A DNA stretch of 34,467 nucleotides from positions 1 to 34,467 of the forward strand of contig JAJTHG010000044.1 in assembly GCA_021298835.1 (NCBI GenBank). The letters run 5' to 3'. Positions 1 through 9,400 of this stretch are shown here, piece by piece. The DNA comes from Gemmatimonadota bacterium (GTDB lineage: Bacteria > Gemmatimonadota > Gemmatimonadetes > Gemmatimonadales > Gemmatimonadaceae). Each line of letters starts with the position of its first letter. Within the stretch, counting starts at the first letter, position 1. A program made the position numbers and the translations under genes. The notes below the pieces were generated by a model. The model worked only from the letters and a program-made list of their open reading frames with translations, was not told the origin of the DNA and made no database searches.

Positions 1-405
1 GAGGTGCCCGATGGTGTTCTGGAGGATGTTCGCGATCAGCCCCACGCTCGGCGAGCCCGACGCGAGCACCGGCCGGCCGTTCTTCATGATGAGGTTCGGG
101 GCGACGTAGGCGGTCGCCCGGTCGCCCGGCTTCGGCATGACCCGCAGGAAGTGGCCCCCGGACGCCGCGATGCTCACCCCCGCAGCGAAGAGGCCGTTGC
201 TCCACGGCAGCGCCATCACCGAATGGAGGACCGTCGCGACGTTCCCCTTCGCGTCAACGACCGTGACGTGGTTGCTGCCCGGCGGCGGCGCCGGCGGCGT
301 TTGTGCTTCGACCGCGCGGCGCTCGATGCGCGCAAGAAAGCAAAGCCCGCCGGCAACGCGGACGAGTCCGCTGCGGCGATGGGGAGCGACGATACGGACG
401 GGGCT
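1..405 (-). pseudogene. 5'-truncated gamma-glutamyltransferase-like (Ntn-hydrolase) remnant
   Basis: The minus strand is open from 405 to the window edge and reads like the start of a gamma-glutamyltransferase small subunit: GSNHVTVVDAKGN, then LPWSNGLFAAG, then NLIMKNGRPVLASGSPSVG, the last being the conserved glycine-rich Ntn-hydrolase segment. A full gene would need some 350 further residues upstream (the large subunit). Here an in-frame TGA stands at 406-408, about 40 codons before the homology starts, and no ATG or GTG lies between them, so the gene is beheaded. The position of the catalytic Thr in the usual T-T-H motif appears as Ser (S-N-H). The 3' end lies outside the window. The identification rests on family motifs recalled from memory. 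An alternative is an intact divergent gene interrupted by an assembly error. Confidence 0.55.
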
Positions 406-473
406 TCACCTACCACAACGGTGCGGAGTCGTACTTCACGGCGCGGGGGTTCCGGGGGCGCGTGCTGGTGTAG

Positions 474-524
474 CGCCCCACGGGTGACGCCCCACGGGTG
501 ACGCCCCGCGGGTGACGCCCCACG
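474..524. repeat. 14-bp tandem repeat, 3.6 copies
   Basis: The unit CGCCCCACGGGTGA occurs at 474-487 and 488-501, again with one change at 502-515, and partly at 516-524. The array ends five bases before the stop codon of the kinase gene. It shares the core ACGGGTGA with the 15-bp array at the other end of the window. Confidence 0.9.
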
Positions 525-528
525 CGCG

Positions 529-3180
529 TCAGCGCGACGGAAGCTGCGGGGCCATCGACTGGATGCGTTGGTAGCGCTCGAGCTTCCGCAGCGGGGCCCA
601 GATCGGATCGAGCTTGAGTTGGCCACGCCCGAAGAGCCCCGGCTGCTCGAGCAGGGCTTCGATCTCGTCGAAGGCCTTGTCGTACTGGCCGGTCAGCGTG
701 TACACGCGGGCGCGCAACTCCCGGTAGTACGTGCGCTCCTCCGAGAGCGTGGCCCGGCGGCGCTCCATCTCGGTGCCGACGCGGATGAGTCGTTCGGCGT
801 CCTCGGCCTGCCCTGCCAGCGCGGCCGCGAAGGCTTCGATGTACGGCCACTGGATGTCCTGGTCGCCCTTGGCCAGGTGTTCGGCCAAGGCCGGGCGTGC
901 CCGTCGGGCGGCCTCGCGGCTTCCGGCGAGGTCCCCGCGCGCGTGCAGGATCTGCGCGCGCGTGACCAACTGTACGCCGGCATCGTTGTCGAACGCCGAA
1001 GCGGGGGCTTGCAGCACCCGTTGCTGGGCGCTGTCGTCGAGGATCCAGCCGTAGTCCCGATACGTGGCGAGGTAGGTGTCAACATCGACCTTGGGGAACC
1101 GCCGATACGCGTCGCGAATGGCCGCGTGCGCCCCCGCGACGTCCCCTTTGCCGGCGTTGCGGCTCACCTCGTTCAACACCACCGCCAACGACTTCGGCTC
1201 GAGGGCAGCGAGTCGGCGAAGCGGTTCGGCTGCCCCATCGTAGTCCCGCGCTCTGAGCAGCACCGCGCCGTAATTCCAGACGGTCGTCGCATTGAGCGGA
1301 TCGAGCCGCAGCGCTTGCTCGAGAAGCGGGCCCGCTTCCTGCAACCGCCCCTGCTCGTACCGCAGGGCCCCCAAGCGCCCCATCAAGACGGGGTCGCTCG
1401 GCGCCAGCCGCCGCGCCCGCACAAGTTCCTGCTCGCCCTTGGCGAGATCCGCGTCGATCCCGATATGGTAGGAATACCACGCGCTGTGGTCGGCGAGCGA
1501 GCCCGGCGCCAGTTCGCGCGCCCGCTCCGCAGCGCGGCGCGCCTGTGCCACCAGCGCGTCGGTGCGGGGCACGTTCTGCAGGTTGAAGCCGATGGCCGAT
1601 ACCAATTCCGCCCACGCCATCGCGAACTTCGGGTCGAGCGTCGTAGCGCGCTCGAGCTCTGCTACGCGCGTCCGGGTGGCGTCCGGTGTGTCGTCGCTCG
1701 CCAGACTCTTCGACCGCAGGTACGCCGCATACGCCTCCGGGTTCGTCGTCATCGGCTCCGCGAGCTTGGCCCGGTCGCCGGCCCCCAGCGTCACCTGCAA
1801 CTGGGACGCGACCTGCTCGGCGATCTTCACCTGCAGCGCCGTCGCGTTGCTCAACGGCTCGGTGAACGCCCCCTGCCAGCGCGTGGTCGGCGGTCCGTCA
1901 TCCGTCACCTCCACCAGTTCGGGGCGCACCTGCACTTCGCTGGTGCCGTCGGGGCGCTTGCCGTACCGCAGCGTCCCCGTCAGCAGGTAGCGCACGCCGA
2001 GCGCGTCGGCGATCTCGGCCGGCGACTTGTCGGTGCCGACGAAGCGGACCGAACTCGCACGCGCAATCACCTGCACCCCGGGGAGCGACACGAGCTTCGC
2101 CCGCAGTTCGTCGGACATGCCATCCGCGAAGTAGGCGTCGGCGGCGTTGCCCACGTTCTCCAGCGGCAGCACGGCAATCCGCAGCGGCGCGTCCGTCGCC
2201 GGTGCGGTGGACCGCAGGCGCCACGCCGCCGTACCGCCGCCGAGCACCAGCGCCGCGACGACCGCCGCGATCGGCCATGGCCGCCGCGACACCGGCGCCG
2301 CGGGCTGATGCGGCATGGTGGCGAACGGCGACGGGGTCGTCACGTCGGGCGCGACGGCGCGTGCGAAGTCGGTGATCGTGGCAAAGCGGTCGAACGGCTT
2401 GAGCGACAATGCCTTGAGCACCGCGGCGTCGAGTTCTCCCGAGATCTCGGCGCGCTGCGTGCGCATCGACGTGACGTCACTCGAGAAGCGCGCCGCCACC
2501 AACGCGGCCGCCGTGGCACCAGTGAACGGCGGCGCCCCGGTGAGCATCTCGTACAGCACGGCGGCCAGCGCGTACTGGTCAACGCGCTCGTCGAGCACGC
2601 TCTCCCCGGTGGCCTGCTCGGGCGCCATGTACGAAGGGGTGCCGATCGACGATCCGGTCTGGGTGAGGCTGCGATCGAACGCGCCGTCCCCCACCGCACG
2701 CGCGATCCCGAAATCGGCGACGAGGGTGTCGTCGTCCTCGGTGAGGAGGATGTTCTCGGGCTTGATGTCGCGATGGATCACCCCCTGCCGATGCGCGTAC
2801 GTCAGCGCCTGCGCCGCCTCGCGCACGATGCGCAGCGCCACGTCCACCGGCAACGTGCCGACGCGGCGGAGGCGTTCGCGCAGCGTCTCGCCGCTCACGA
2901 ACGGCATCGTGTACCAGAGCCGGCCCGCCGCCTCCCCGGAGTCGAAGACGCTCAGGATGTGCGGATGCTGGAGTCGGGCGGCGATGAGGATCTCGCGCTT
3001 GAAGCGCGCGGGGCCAAGGCTGGCCGCCAAGTCGTCGTACAGGACCTTGAGCGCGACGGTGCGGTCGTGCTTGACGTCGTGGGCGCGGTACACGGTGGCC
3101 ATGCCGCCGGATCCGACGACCTCGAGGACCCGGTACCGGTCGGCCAGGGCTTCGACGAGCGGTGTCGGCGCAGCGGTCAC
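529..3180 (-). CDS. Transmembrane Ser/Thr protein kinase with TolB-like and TPR extracytoplasmic region
   Basis: The protein has 883 residues counted from a GTG at 3180, which is preceded by an AGGGGGA Shine-Dalgarno-like run; a GTG at 3213 is a longer alternative. The N-terminal Hanks-type kinase domain is complete: glycine loop GSGGMATVY (23-31), ATP-binding Lys45 in [12 protein letters not shown] with catalytic Asp138, and DFG with Asp156, followed by [11 protein letters not shown] single membrane span near residue 300 ([13 protein letters not shown]) leads to a FlgO/TolB-like segment ([11 protein letters not shown], then [10 protein letters not shown] and [12 protein letters not shown]) and then several TPR units up to the C-terminus. 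The likely role is a membrane sensor kinase phosphorylating cytoplasmic targets; the signal and substrates are unknown. It is transcribed alone towards the truncated transferase. This architecture is common in Gemmatimonadota and Acidobacteriota. Confidence 0.9.
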   Translation of the reverse strand: MTAAPTPLVEALADRYRVLEVVGSGGMATVYRAHDVKHDRTVALKVLYDDLAASLGPARFKREILIAARLQHPHILSVFDSGEAAGRLWYTMPFVSGETLRERLRRVGTLPVDVALRIVREAAQALTYAHRQGVIHRDIKPENILLTEDDDTLVADFGIARAVGDGAFDRSLTQTGSSIGTPSYMAPEQATGESVLDERVDQYALAAVLYEMLTGAPPFTGATAAALVAARFSSDVTSMRTQRAEISGELDAAVLKALSLKPFDRFATITDFARAVAPDVTTPSPFATMPHQPAAPVSRRPWPIAAVVAALVLGGGTAAWRLRSTAPATDAPLRIAVLPLENVGNAADAYFADGMSDELRAKLVSLPGVQVIARASSVRFVGTDKSPAEIADALGVRYLLTGTLRYGKRPDGTSEVQVRPELVEVTDDGPPTTRWQGAFTEPLSNATALQVKIAEQVASQLQVTLGAGDRAKLAEPMTTNPEAYAAYLRSKSLASDDTPDATRTRVAELERATTLDPKFAMAWAELVSAIGFNLQNVPRTDALVAQARRAAERARELAPGSLADHSAWYSYHIGIDADLAKGEQELVRARRLAPSDPVLMGRLGALRYEQGRLQEAGPLLEQALRLDPLNATTVWNYGAVLLRARDYDGAAEPLRRLAALEPKSLAVVLNEVSRNAGKGDVAGAHAAIRDAYRRFPKVDVDTYLATYRDYGWILDDSAQQRVLQAPASAFDNDAGVQLVTRAQILHARGDLAGSREAARRARPALAEHLAKGDQDIQWPYIEAFAAALAGQAEDAERLIRVGTEMERRRATLSEERTYYRELRARVYTLTGQYDKAFDEIEALLEQPGLFGRGQLKLDPIWAPLRKLERYQRIQSMAPQLPSR

Positions 3181-3700
3181 GCCGTCCCCCTGGTCGGCGC
3201 CTCGGACACGCACGGGGGCGGCACCGAAGGGGGGAGCGACGAGGCGCCGGACGGAAACCCGGGCGGCAGGACGGCTTCGCGCATGACGAGTTCGGCTTCG
3301 AGGGCTTTCAAAGGAGCGGCCGGTGGCGGCGGTCCGGTGCTGGCGTCGGGTGTTCGTCGGAAAAATCTAATGGTGGACAGGATGGTGCGGGGGGACGGCG
3401 GCGTCCGCCCGTGACGCGTTCCTCCCTGTGGCGAGACGCTGGGGCCCGCGATGATCGGAGGACCCCTACAGTCTGGCGACCGAACGTGCGACGTGCAATC
3501 ATATAGTCGCACGTCTTCCGCTCCCCGACGCCACGTGTCTGAGAGCCAGGCAATGTGTGCAACTCTGTGTACCTCGAGCCGGGGCCAGCTGGGCTGAGCA
3601 TGTCCGCTCGGGCCTGAATACGAAGCTGGTCACCGTGCATCTTCTGGGTAGAAGCCCAACCAGCGGTGCGCGAACGCCGCGAAGCCCAGAGGGATACCCG
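3181..3700. other. Intergenic region upstream of kinase
   Basis: No convincing gene is seen. The stretch holds an AT-rich patch (3358-3372), which could belong to a leftward promoter for the kinase, and a strong inverted repeat at 3484-3514. A minus-strand reading frame ends in a GTGA overlap with the kinase start, but its composition (runs of Pro, Arg and Ser) does not look like a protein. Confidence 0.5.
3484..3514. promoter_or_regulatory. Perfect 9-bp inverted repeat around an AT-rich spacer
   Basis: ACGTGCGAC at 3484-3492 and its exact complement GTCGCACGT at 3506-3514 flank a 13-base spacer that contains the AT-rich stretch AATCATATA. No T-run follows on either strand, so an operator-like or transposon-end role is as likely as a terminator. 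It lies between the kinase and the transposase remnant. Confidence 0.45.
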
Positions 3701-4111
3701 GTGACCAGCCGAGAGGACGATGGCACGGTCTCGGCCGACGCAAAACCCGCGCCGCCGGTGGACGCCCTCCGAACGATGCTCAGTCAGCTGAGCCTCCAGG
3801 TGCTGGAGACCGAGTTTGCCGGCGTGGTCGGCACGACGCTGTCGGCGATGTACGGGCACGGCGTCAGCCCGCGGAAGGCGAGCACCATGGTCGAGCGCGT
3901 GCGCCGCGACGGGCAGGTCCGCAGCACCGCGGCGCTCTGGGTCGTGGGCGTCGGCGCGGACGGCTACCGCTGGAGCGACGAGCCACGCCGGGCTGGTGCT
4001 CGGGCGCCGCTACATCCCCGCGTTCCCCATGGCGACCGCCGAGGAGACGCACATGCCAGCCGCCTGCTCACGCCATACTCAGGAGCGAAGTACACACGAT
4101 TCCGCACTTGA
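3701..4111 (+). pseudogene. IS256/mutator-family transposase remnant
   Basis: From a GTG with an AGAGGGA ribosome-binding-like site, the frame encodes pieces of a mutator-type transposase. These are an N-terminal LSQLSLQVLETEFAGVVG, a helix-turn-helix-like YGHGVSPRKASTMVE (in intact IS256 proteins this region reads like GVSTRKVEDLV), and then directly the catalytic-core strand RRDGQVRSTAALWVVGVGADG. The roughly 60 residues that normally separate the last two, including the first catalytic Asp region, are missing, and after about 3990 the homology stops. A short C-terminal-like piece (GRRYIPAF) appears in another frame at 4005-4030. Intact members have about 400 residues, so this is a dead, internally deleted copy. 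The family call is from motif memory. Confidence 0.55.
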
Positions 4112-4378
4112 CCAGGACTCGTCCTGCAGGCGCGCGGCATGGCGCGCGGCATGGCGCGCGGTCTCCGCGAGGGGCACGCGGGCCGAGAAGACGGCCTCGT
4201 GTGCCAACGCGTGCGTGCCCACGAGGTGCCACAGGTTGAGGTGCCGATGCGCCTTGAGCGGCGTCCACGGGTACCGCGCCGCGTGCCACGCGCCGCGCAC
4301 GAAGACGACCGGCGTCGCGCGCGTGACGTGCCCCGCGCATTCGATGACCTCGCGGTGGAGCGGTCGCGGCGGGGTCAT
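4079..4378 (-). pseudogene. Internally deleted alpha/beta hydrolase
   Basis: The 99-residue frame begins at an ATG at 4378, 20 bases after the stop of the upstream exported protein. Residues 1-40 match the first strand and oxyanion loop of a small alpha/beta hydrolase (TPVVFVRGAWHAARYPW; family form VLLVHGAWHG). The next residues match the lid region of the same family (NLWHLVGTHALA, FSARVPLAE, ARLQDESW). The roughly 100 residues that should lie between them, including the GxSxG nucleophile elbow, are absent, and the frame ends soon after the lid. The first His of the HGAWH motif is Arg. It cannot be an active hydrolase. A short tandem duplication (GGCATGGCGCGC twice, near 4137-4160) lies inside it. 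Confidence 0.5.
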
Positions 4379-4398
4379 CTCGGGATGTCGAAACCGGA

Positions 4399-5331
4399 TC
4401 AGAACTTCACGGAGGCCCCGAACCAGGGCAGGAAGACGCTGAGCGATGGCAGCCGCACCGCGCCGAGGTCGAACGAAAGGGACTCCCCGTGGAAACGGAG
4501 CCCACCCGAAAGCATCGGTTCCTCCACGCCGGGGAAGAACCAGTTCTCCGTCACCAGTGACGCGCGCATGGAGACGCGCTTCGTGCCGCCGAGCATCACG
4601 ACCGGCCGGTCGGCAATGTCGCCACCGAAGAAGCCGTAGCCGACGCCGACGGTCACGGCGCCGTCACGCCCACCCGACGTCAGCGCACCGTAGCCGATCC
4701 CGGCAAGGGTCGCATCGTCGGCGAAGGGCGGGAGTCCCGCCAAGGCACCGACCGCGACGTTGAACCGTTCGGCCTGCACGACCGAGACCTTGGGTGAAAC
4801 GAAGAACGTGTTGTAACGGAAGAAGTCCCGGCCGGATGCCGGCAGCAACGTGATCGCCGCGCCGATGGAGAAGCGATCGGTCACCCCGACGTATCCATCC
4901 AGCAGGAAGAGCCAGTGGTTGCTCAGGTACCCTTCCCCCGGTCGCAGCATCCGCGCCGTCGGCCCGAAGAAGAGGCGCGTCGCATTGGGATCCTCCGGCC
5001 AGTACTTGCCGTCCCGCAGCGACGATGACGGGATGCTCCGCACTGCCCGGACGAAGTCGCGACGGATGACCGCCGTCCCCGATGGTGCCTCGACGCGCAC
5101 CGAGTCGTCCCAGACGGCGACGATACGCCCGAGCACCGTGGACCCATCGGTGAGCGTGATCCGCTGCCGCATGGAGGTGTCCGGGTCCACCGCGAGGGGG
5201 ACGCGGGGGCCCTGTGCCGCCGCGATGTGCGGCAGGAGCGCGAGAAGCGCGATGGACGCCGCGATCAGGAGTCGCTGGGGGAACACGGCAGCCGAAGCAG
5301 GAGTGGCAAGGGTGCGACCGCGCGACGCCAT
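4399..5331 (-). CDS. Exported barrel-like protein of unknown function
   Basis: The 310-residue protein starts at ATG 5331. It has a clear signal peptide with a hydrophobic core at about 21-37 and a probable cleavage after AAA at 37-39. A short SH3-like N-terminal part follows (ITLTDGSTVLGRIVAVWDDSV and a matching FVRAVRSI segment), typical of small beta-barrel modules. The rest alternates polar and hydrophobic residues with many Gly and aromatics (YGFFGGD, FRYNTFFVSPK) and ends WFGASVKF, a terminal Phe as in outer-membrane barrels. I recognise no named family. It probably sits in the outer membrane or periplasm. The hydrolase pseudogene lies immediately downstream, so the two may once have formed an operon. 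Confidence 0.75.
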   Translation of the reverse strand: MASRGRTLATPASAAVFPQRLLIAASIALLALLPHIAAAQGPRVPLAVDPDTSMRQRITLTDGSTVLGRIVAVWDDSVRVEAPSGTAVIRRDFVRAVRSIPSSSLRDGKYWPEDPNATRLFFGPTARMLRPGEGYLSNHWLFLLDGYVGVTDRFSIGAAITLLPASGRDFFRYNTFFVSPKVSVVQAERFNVAVGALAGLPPFADDATLAGIGYGALTSGGRDGAVTVGVGYGFFGGDIADRPVVMLGGTKRVSMRASLVTENWFFPGVEEPMLSGGLRFHGESLSFDLGAVRLPSLSVFLPWFGASVKF

Positions 5332-5371
5332 TGGGCGCGCCGCGCGCGCAGGGCCGCGTGACGCGCGTACC

Positions 5372-5383
5372 CTCTGCGCAGAG
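5372..5383. promoter_or_regulatory. 12-bp perfect palindrome between two exported-protein genes
   Basis: CTCTGCGCAGAG at 5372-5383 lies 41 bases upstream of the ATG at 5331, so it is placed to act as an operator or a short hairpin in the leader of that gene. There is no further support. Confidence 0.3.
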
Positions 5384-5504
5384 AGTAGCGCGTGAGCGCA
5401 CAACGCGACAGCGCTGCGCGACGGGCGTCGGATGTCGCCGCGTAGGCCCCGGGGAAGCGCCGCAGTCGAGTTGCACCCGCCGTCGCTGGTGCCCGCCGCG
5501 GCAC

Positions 5505-5981
5505 TCACGGCGCGCGCGTGTAGCGCGGCCGGGTGGCCGTGTTCGACGTCCGGTACCACCTTGCCAACCGCGCGAACGCGCTGCGCCGGGCCGCTTCGAA
5601 GGCGCGAGCGGAGGCGTTGCGACGCTCGGCGTTGGGCGCCGAGGGCGTGCCCACCTCTCGAATCTCCGGACAGCAGTCGATGTCGGTCCCGCGCTCGGTC
5701 CGGACGCACCGGTACGAGACGGCGAAGACGTGGGGATCGCCCGGTACGTTGAGGCGCGCGACGAGTGTGGACGGATCCGTCGGCCGCGCAGCGGCGGCGC
5801 GCTCGGTGACCACGAACCCGGCGCCCGCGTGTGCCGCCGCAAGATGGTCGAACCACGCGACGGGCGACGCGCCGACGACGACAAAGCCGCACGCGGGGCG
5901 ACCGTGCTGTACCTCGGGCGCGGGGGGTCGCGCGCTGACCGGGAGTGCGACGCCGAGGAGGAAGCACAGCGTTACGCGCAC
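5505..5981 (-). CDS. Small exported protein of unknown function
   Basis: A 158-residue frame from GTG 5981 begins with a signal peptide (VTLCFLLGVALPVSA, cleavage near residue 17). The mature part has four Cys (PACGFV, YRCVR, DIDCCPE) that could form disulfides, and an Arg/Ala-rich C-terminus. A repeated VFAVSYRC / ACGFVVVG pattern suggests a compact beta fold. No family is recognised. The longer frame upstream to 6146 is not supported, because the signal peptide fixes the start. It is separated by 173 bases from the next exported protein and points the same way. Confidence 0.55.
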   Translation of the reverse strand: MRVTLCFLLGVALPVSARPPAPEVQHGRPACGFVVVGASPVAWFDHLAAAHAGAGFVVTERAAAARPTDPSTLVARLNVPGDPHVFAVSYRCVRTERGTDIDCCPEIREVGTPSAPNAERRNASARAFEAARRSAFARLARWYRTSNTATRPRYTRAP

Positions 5982-6130
5982 AGGGTGCCTCGCGAGCCGA
6001 GGGTCAGGTCGTACACGATGCGTACACACGGGAGGGCTCTCGGAAGTCCCCTCGACGTGCGGGCAGTGACGGCGGGGGTGGCCAAGCTCGCCGAGGGACC
6101 GTACCCCGCAGACACGATGCGGGGCCTCGC

Positions 6131-6175
6131 TGTTGCACAACCGCAACAGGTGTAGGATTGAAGGAGGGACACCTG
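6131..6175 (+). promoter_or_regulatory. Adjacent inverted repeats enclosing a strong Shine-Dalgarno-like run
   Basis: TGTTGC (6131-6136) pairs with GCAACA (6143-6148). The next element, CAGGTGT (6147-6153), pairs with ACACCTG (6169-6175). The spacer of the second contains AAGGAGGG (6161-6168), but no ATG or GTG follows at a normal distance; only a CTG does. It may be a leader hairpin or an operator; its function is unknown. Confidence 0.35.
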
Positions 6176-6205
6176 AGGGCTCCGGACGAACGGGCGGTCA
6201 AGCGA

Positions 6206-6238
6206 AAGCGTCTCCCAAGCGTCTCCCAAGCGTCTCCC
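6206..6238 (+). repeat. 11-bp direct repeat, three perfect copies
   Basis: AAGCGTCTCCC is repeated exactly at 6206-6216, 6217-6227 and 6228-6238, about 200 bases ahead of the NRPS start. One helical turn per copy would place bound proteins on the same face, so these could be activator iterons or simply slippage products. Confidence 0.85.
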
Positions 6239-6408
6239 ACGGGGGAACGGACGCGCCTGGGTCGTCTCTCCGAGCATGCGGATCTCACCTAGCCCGCCCC
6301 GCCGTCGGCCGCGGCCGTGCCGCGTACCGTTTCGCTCGTGGGTGGCTCGCGCGTGCACTGGACAAGCGCGGCCTGACGTTTGCTGCATAGGTTCGACGTA
6401 TCATTCGT

Positions 6409-6422
6409 TTTCTCGCGAGAAA
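6409..6422 (+). promoter_or_regulatory. 14-bp perfect palindrome just upstream of the NRPS start
   Basis: TTTCTCGCGAGAAA at 6409-6422 ends 17 bases before the ATG at 6440, within an AT-richer stretch (6390-6425) that is unusual for this window. The position fits an operator for the whole cluster. The regulator is not identified. Confidence 0.4.
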
Positions 6423-6439
6423 CGCGCGCTTTCCCGAGG

Positions 6440-9400
6440 ATGCAGTCCGTGGAGCAGATGCTGCCGGAATCGTCGCGACGCCCGACATCGGGAGGCGCGA
6501 CATACCGTTGTGCCGTCATCGGCGACGATTCCCTGGCGGAACGTTGCATCGAGCTGCTGACTTCCCGGGGGCATGTCGTGACGTGTTTCGTCACGTCGAA
6601 CCACGCGCTGCGGCGGTGGGCGGAAGAGCGGCAGATGCGGGTCATGGACGTCTCGTCCGACTGGGTGGCCGCGTTGCGCGACGCGTCGCTCGACTACCTC
6701 TTCAGCGTCGCCGACCCGCATGTCCTGTCGTCCGCCGCGCGACAGTGCGCGCGGCGCGGCAGCATCGGCGTCCACGACGGCCCGCTCCGTCGCCATGCCG
6801 GCATTGCGGGGCCGGCCTGGTCGATCACCGACGGAGCACGGGAACATTGCGTGTCGTGGCGCCGGCTCGACGAGGCGGCGGATGCCGGCGTGATGCTCTT
6901 TCAGCGCGTCTTCCCGGTTGCCGCCAACGAAGACGCCGGCGTCCTCCGCGCCCGCTGCATCGAGGCGGGCGCGGAGACCTTCGCGGAACTGCTTGACGAC
7001 CTGGAATCCGAATTCGTCGCTGAGCGGGGCGTCCCTCCCGATCGCGCGACGATGCACGGCGCCGCGGACCGGCCGGCCGGGCGTTCCGTCATCTCCTGGC
7101 GCACGTCGGCCGCCGACGTGGACGCCCTCGTGCAGGCGCTCGACCATGGCACCTATGCCAACCCGGTCGCCGTCCCCACGGTGTACACCAGCAAGGGCGT
7201 CTTCGTGGTGCTCGAGTTCGAGGTCCTCCCTGGCGATCGCCCCACCGCAGCGCCAGGCACCCTCGTCGCCGTTGACGCCGCCGGGTGGGTCGTGTCCACC
7301 GCGACGGCGGACGTGCGCATCGGTGGATTCCACGAGGTCGATGGCACCGCATTGACGCCGGCTCGCGTGGCCGAGTTGGCGCGCGTGGCCCCGGGGGATG
7401 TCCTCCCGGTCCCACCCGCCGATGCGATCGCGCGGATTGATGCCGTCAGTCGCCGCATCCATCGCCATGAGGCGTGGTGGGTCGGTCGGCTCGCCAGTCT
7501 CGCGCCACTCAGGGTACCGGCGAGCGGCACGGCAGGCCCCGACGCCGGCTCCGGTCACGATCGGATCGCCTCCGTGCCCGTCGGCCTCGAGTGGTCGCGG
7601 GCCTCGACCGGCTCGGGGACTCCCGACGATCACCTCGCTGCGGCGGTCCTCGCTTATCTCGCCCGCGTGACCGGCCACACGACATTCGACATCGGCTGGC
7701 GAGACCAGGCGACGGCGGACACGGTCGCCGGCGTCGAGTGCTGGTTCGCCCCGGTCGTCCCCGTGCACGTCGCGTTGACGCCCGAGTCGGACGCCGAGGC
7801 GGCGATCTCGGCGGCGTTCGACGGCGTGCGGGTCGCCCGCGAGCGCACCTCGTACTCCCGGACCGTCGCGGTGCGGTATCCGGCCCTCCGACAGGCGCCC
7901 GTCGCCCCGCTGCCGGTGGTGGTCGAGTCGGTCAACGCGCTCGCCCGCTCCGCATCGGCCCCATTGGGCGACCTGACCGTGACCGTCTGCGCGCCGGAGC
8001 AGGTCGTTCGATTCCGCTCCCGGGACGGTCGCTACACCGCCCGGGACCTCGAGCGACTCACGTCGGGGTTTCTCGCCTTCGTGCAGGCCATGGCGCGAGC
8101 CCCGCATCAGGCGCTGGCGACGCTCCCCGTGATGGACGAAACAGAGGCCCGCCGCGTGCTCCGCGAATGGAACGCGACCGCCGTCAACGTTCCCCCCGCC
8201 TGCATCCATCACCTGATCGAGGCGCAGGTCCGCCGGACCCCCGACGCCATCGCCCTCCACGCCCTCGACGGCAGCGTCACGTACCGGGAGCTCGACCGCC
8301 GCGCCAACCGGCTCGCCCGACTGCTCCAGCAGGCCGGCGTCGGACCGGACCAGCCGGTGGGCCTGTGCCTGCCGCGCACCAGCGAACTCGTCATCGCGGT
8401 GGTGGCCATCCACAAGGCCGGTGGCGCATACGTGCCGCTCGATCCGTCGTATCCCGCCGAGCGCGTGCGGTACATGCTCGAGGACAGCGGGGCGGCCGTC
8501 CTCGTGACCACGGCGGCCCTCGCTGCGCAGTTCCCCGACTACGCCGGCCGCGTGGTGTCGGTGGAATCGCTGCGCGGAGCCGCTACCGAGCGCGACGACA
8601 CCGACATCGCCGGCGGGGCACGCCCCGAGCACCTCGCCTACCGCATCTACACCTCGGGATCGACCGGCCTCCCCAAGGGCGTGGACGTCGAGCACCGGAA
8701 CGTCGTGAACTTCTTCGCCGGCATGGACGCCCGCATCGGCGGCGGCGGCCCCGGCACGTGGCTCGCGGTCACCAGTCTGTCGTTCGACATCTCGGTGCTC
8801 GAACTCTGCTGGACGCTCGCCCGCGGGTTCACCGTGGTGCTCGCCGACGATGCGCACGCCGGGGCACAGGCGGGGACGCACAGCGGCGGCGCGGACGGCA
8901 CGACACACGCCGGTCGCGGCATCGACTTCTCGCTGTTCTACTTCTCCGCCGACGAGCACGAGCATGCGCGCGAGAAGTACCGGCTCCTTCTGGAGGGGGC
9001 GCGCTTCGCGGATCGCAACGGCTTCGTCGCGGTCTGGACGCCGGAGCGGCACTTCCACGCCTTCGGCGGCCTCTACCCCAATCCGTCGGTCACCGGCGCC
9101 GCCATCGCCGCCATCACCGAGCGCGTGCAGATCCGCGCCGGCTCCTGTGTTCTCCCGCTGCACCATCCGTTGCGCGTCGTCGAGGAATGGTCGGTCGTGG
9201 ACAACCTGTCCGGCGGCCGCGTGGGCGTTTCCTTCGCCGCCGGCTGGCAGCCCAACGACTTCGTCCTCCGCCCGGAGGGCTACGCGACGGCGAAGGAGCG
9301 GTTCCTCGAAGACATTGACACCGTCCGGCGACTCTGGCGCGGCGAATCGCTCCCGTTCACGGCCCCGAACGGCCAGACCGTCGAGCTGCGCACGCTGCCG

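Larger units (their letters stand above)
5982..6439. other. Divergent intergenic region ahead of the NRPS-PKS cluster
   Basis: This 458-base stretch separates the leftward exported protein from the rightward biosynthetic cluster and should hold both promoters. It contains two inverted repeats (6131-6148 and 6147-6175), three 11-bp direct repeats (6206-6238) and a 14-bp palindrome close to the NRPS start. I see no convincing gene or clear -35/-10 pair. Confidence 0.6.

Noticed and set aside
402..473. Plus-strand tail reading GAESYFTARGFRGRVLV before a stop
   Set aside because: It looked like a C-terminal fragment of a surface protein, but no upstream coding sequence in the same frame supports it.
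568..3414. Long plus-strand frame opposite the kinase
   Set aside because: It is the antisense shadow of a well-supported kinase gene; its Arg/Gly/His-rich text has no family resemblance.
3177..3512. Minus-strand frame ending in a GTGA overlap with the kinase start
   Set aside because: Pro/Arg/Ser-rich composition, no start with a ribosome-binding site and no recognisable motif; the overlap alone is not enough.
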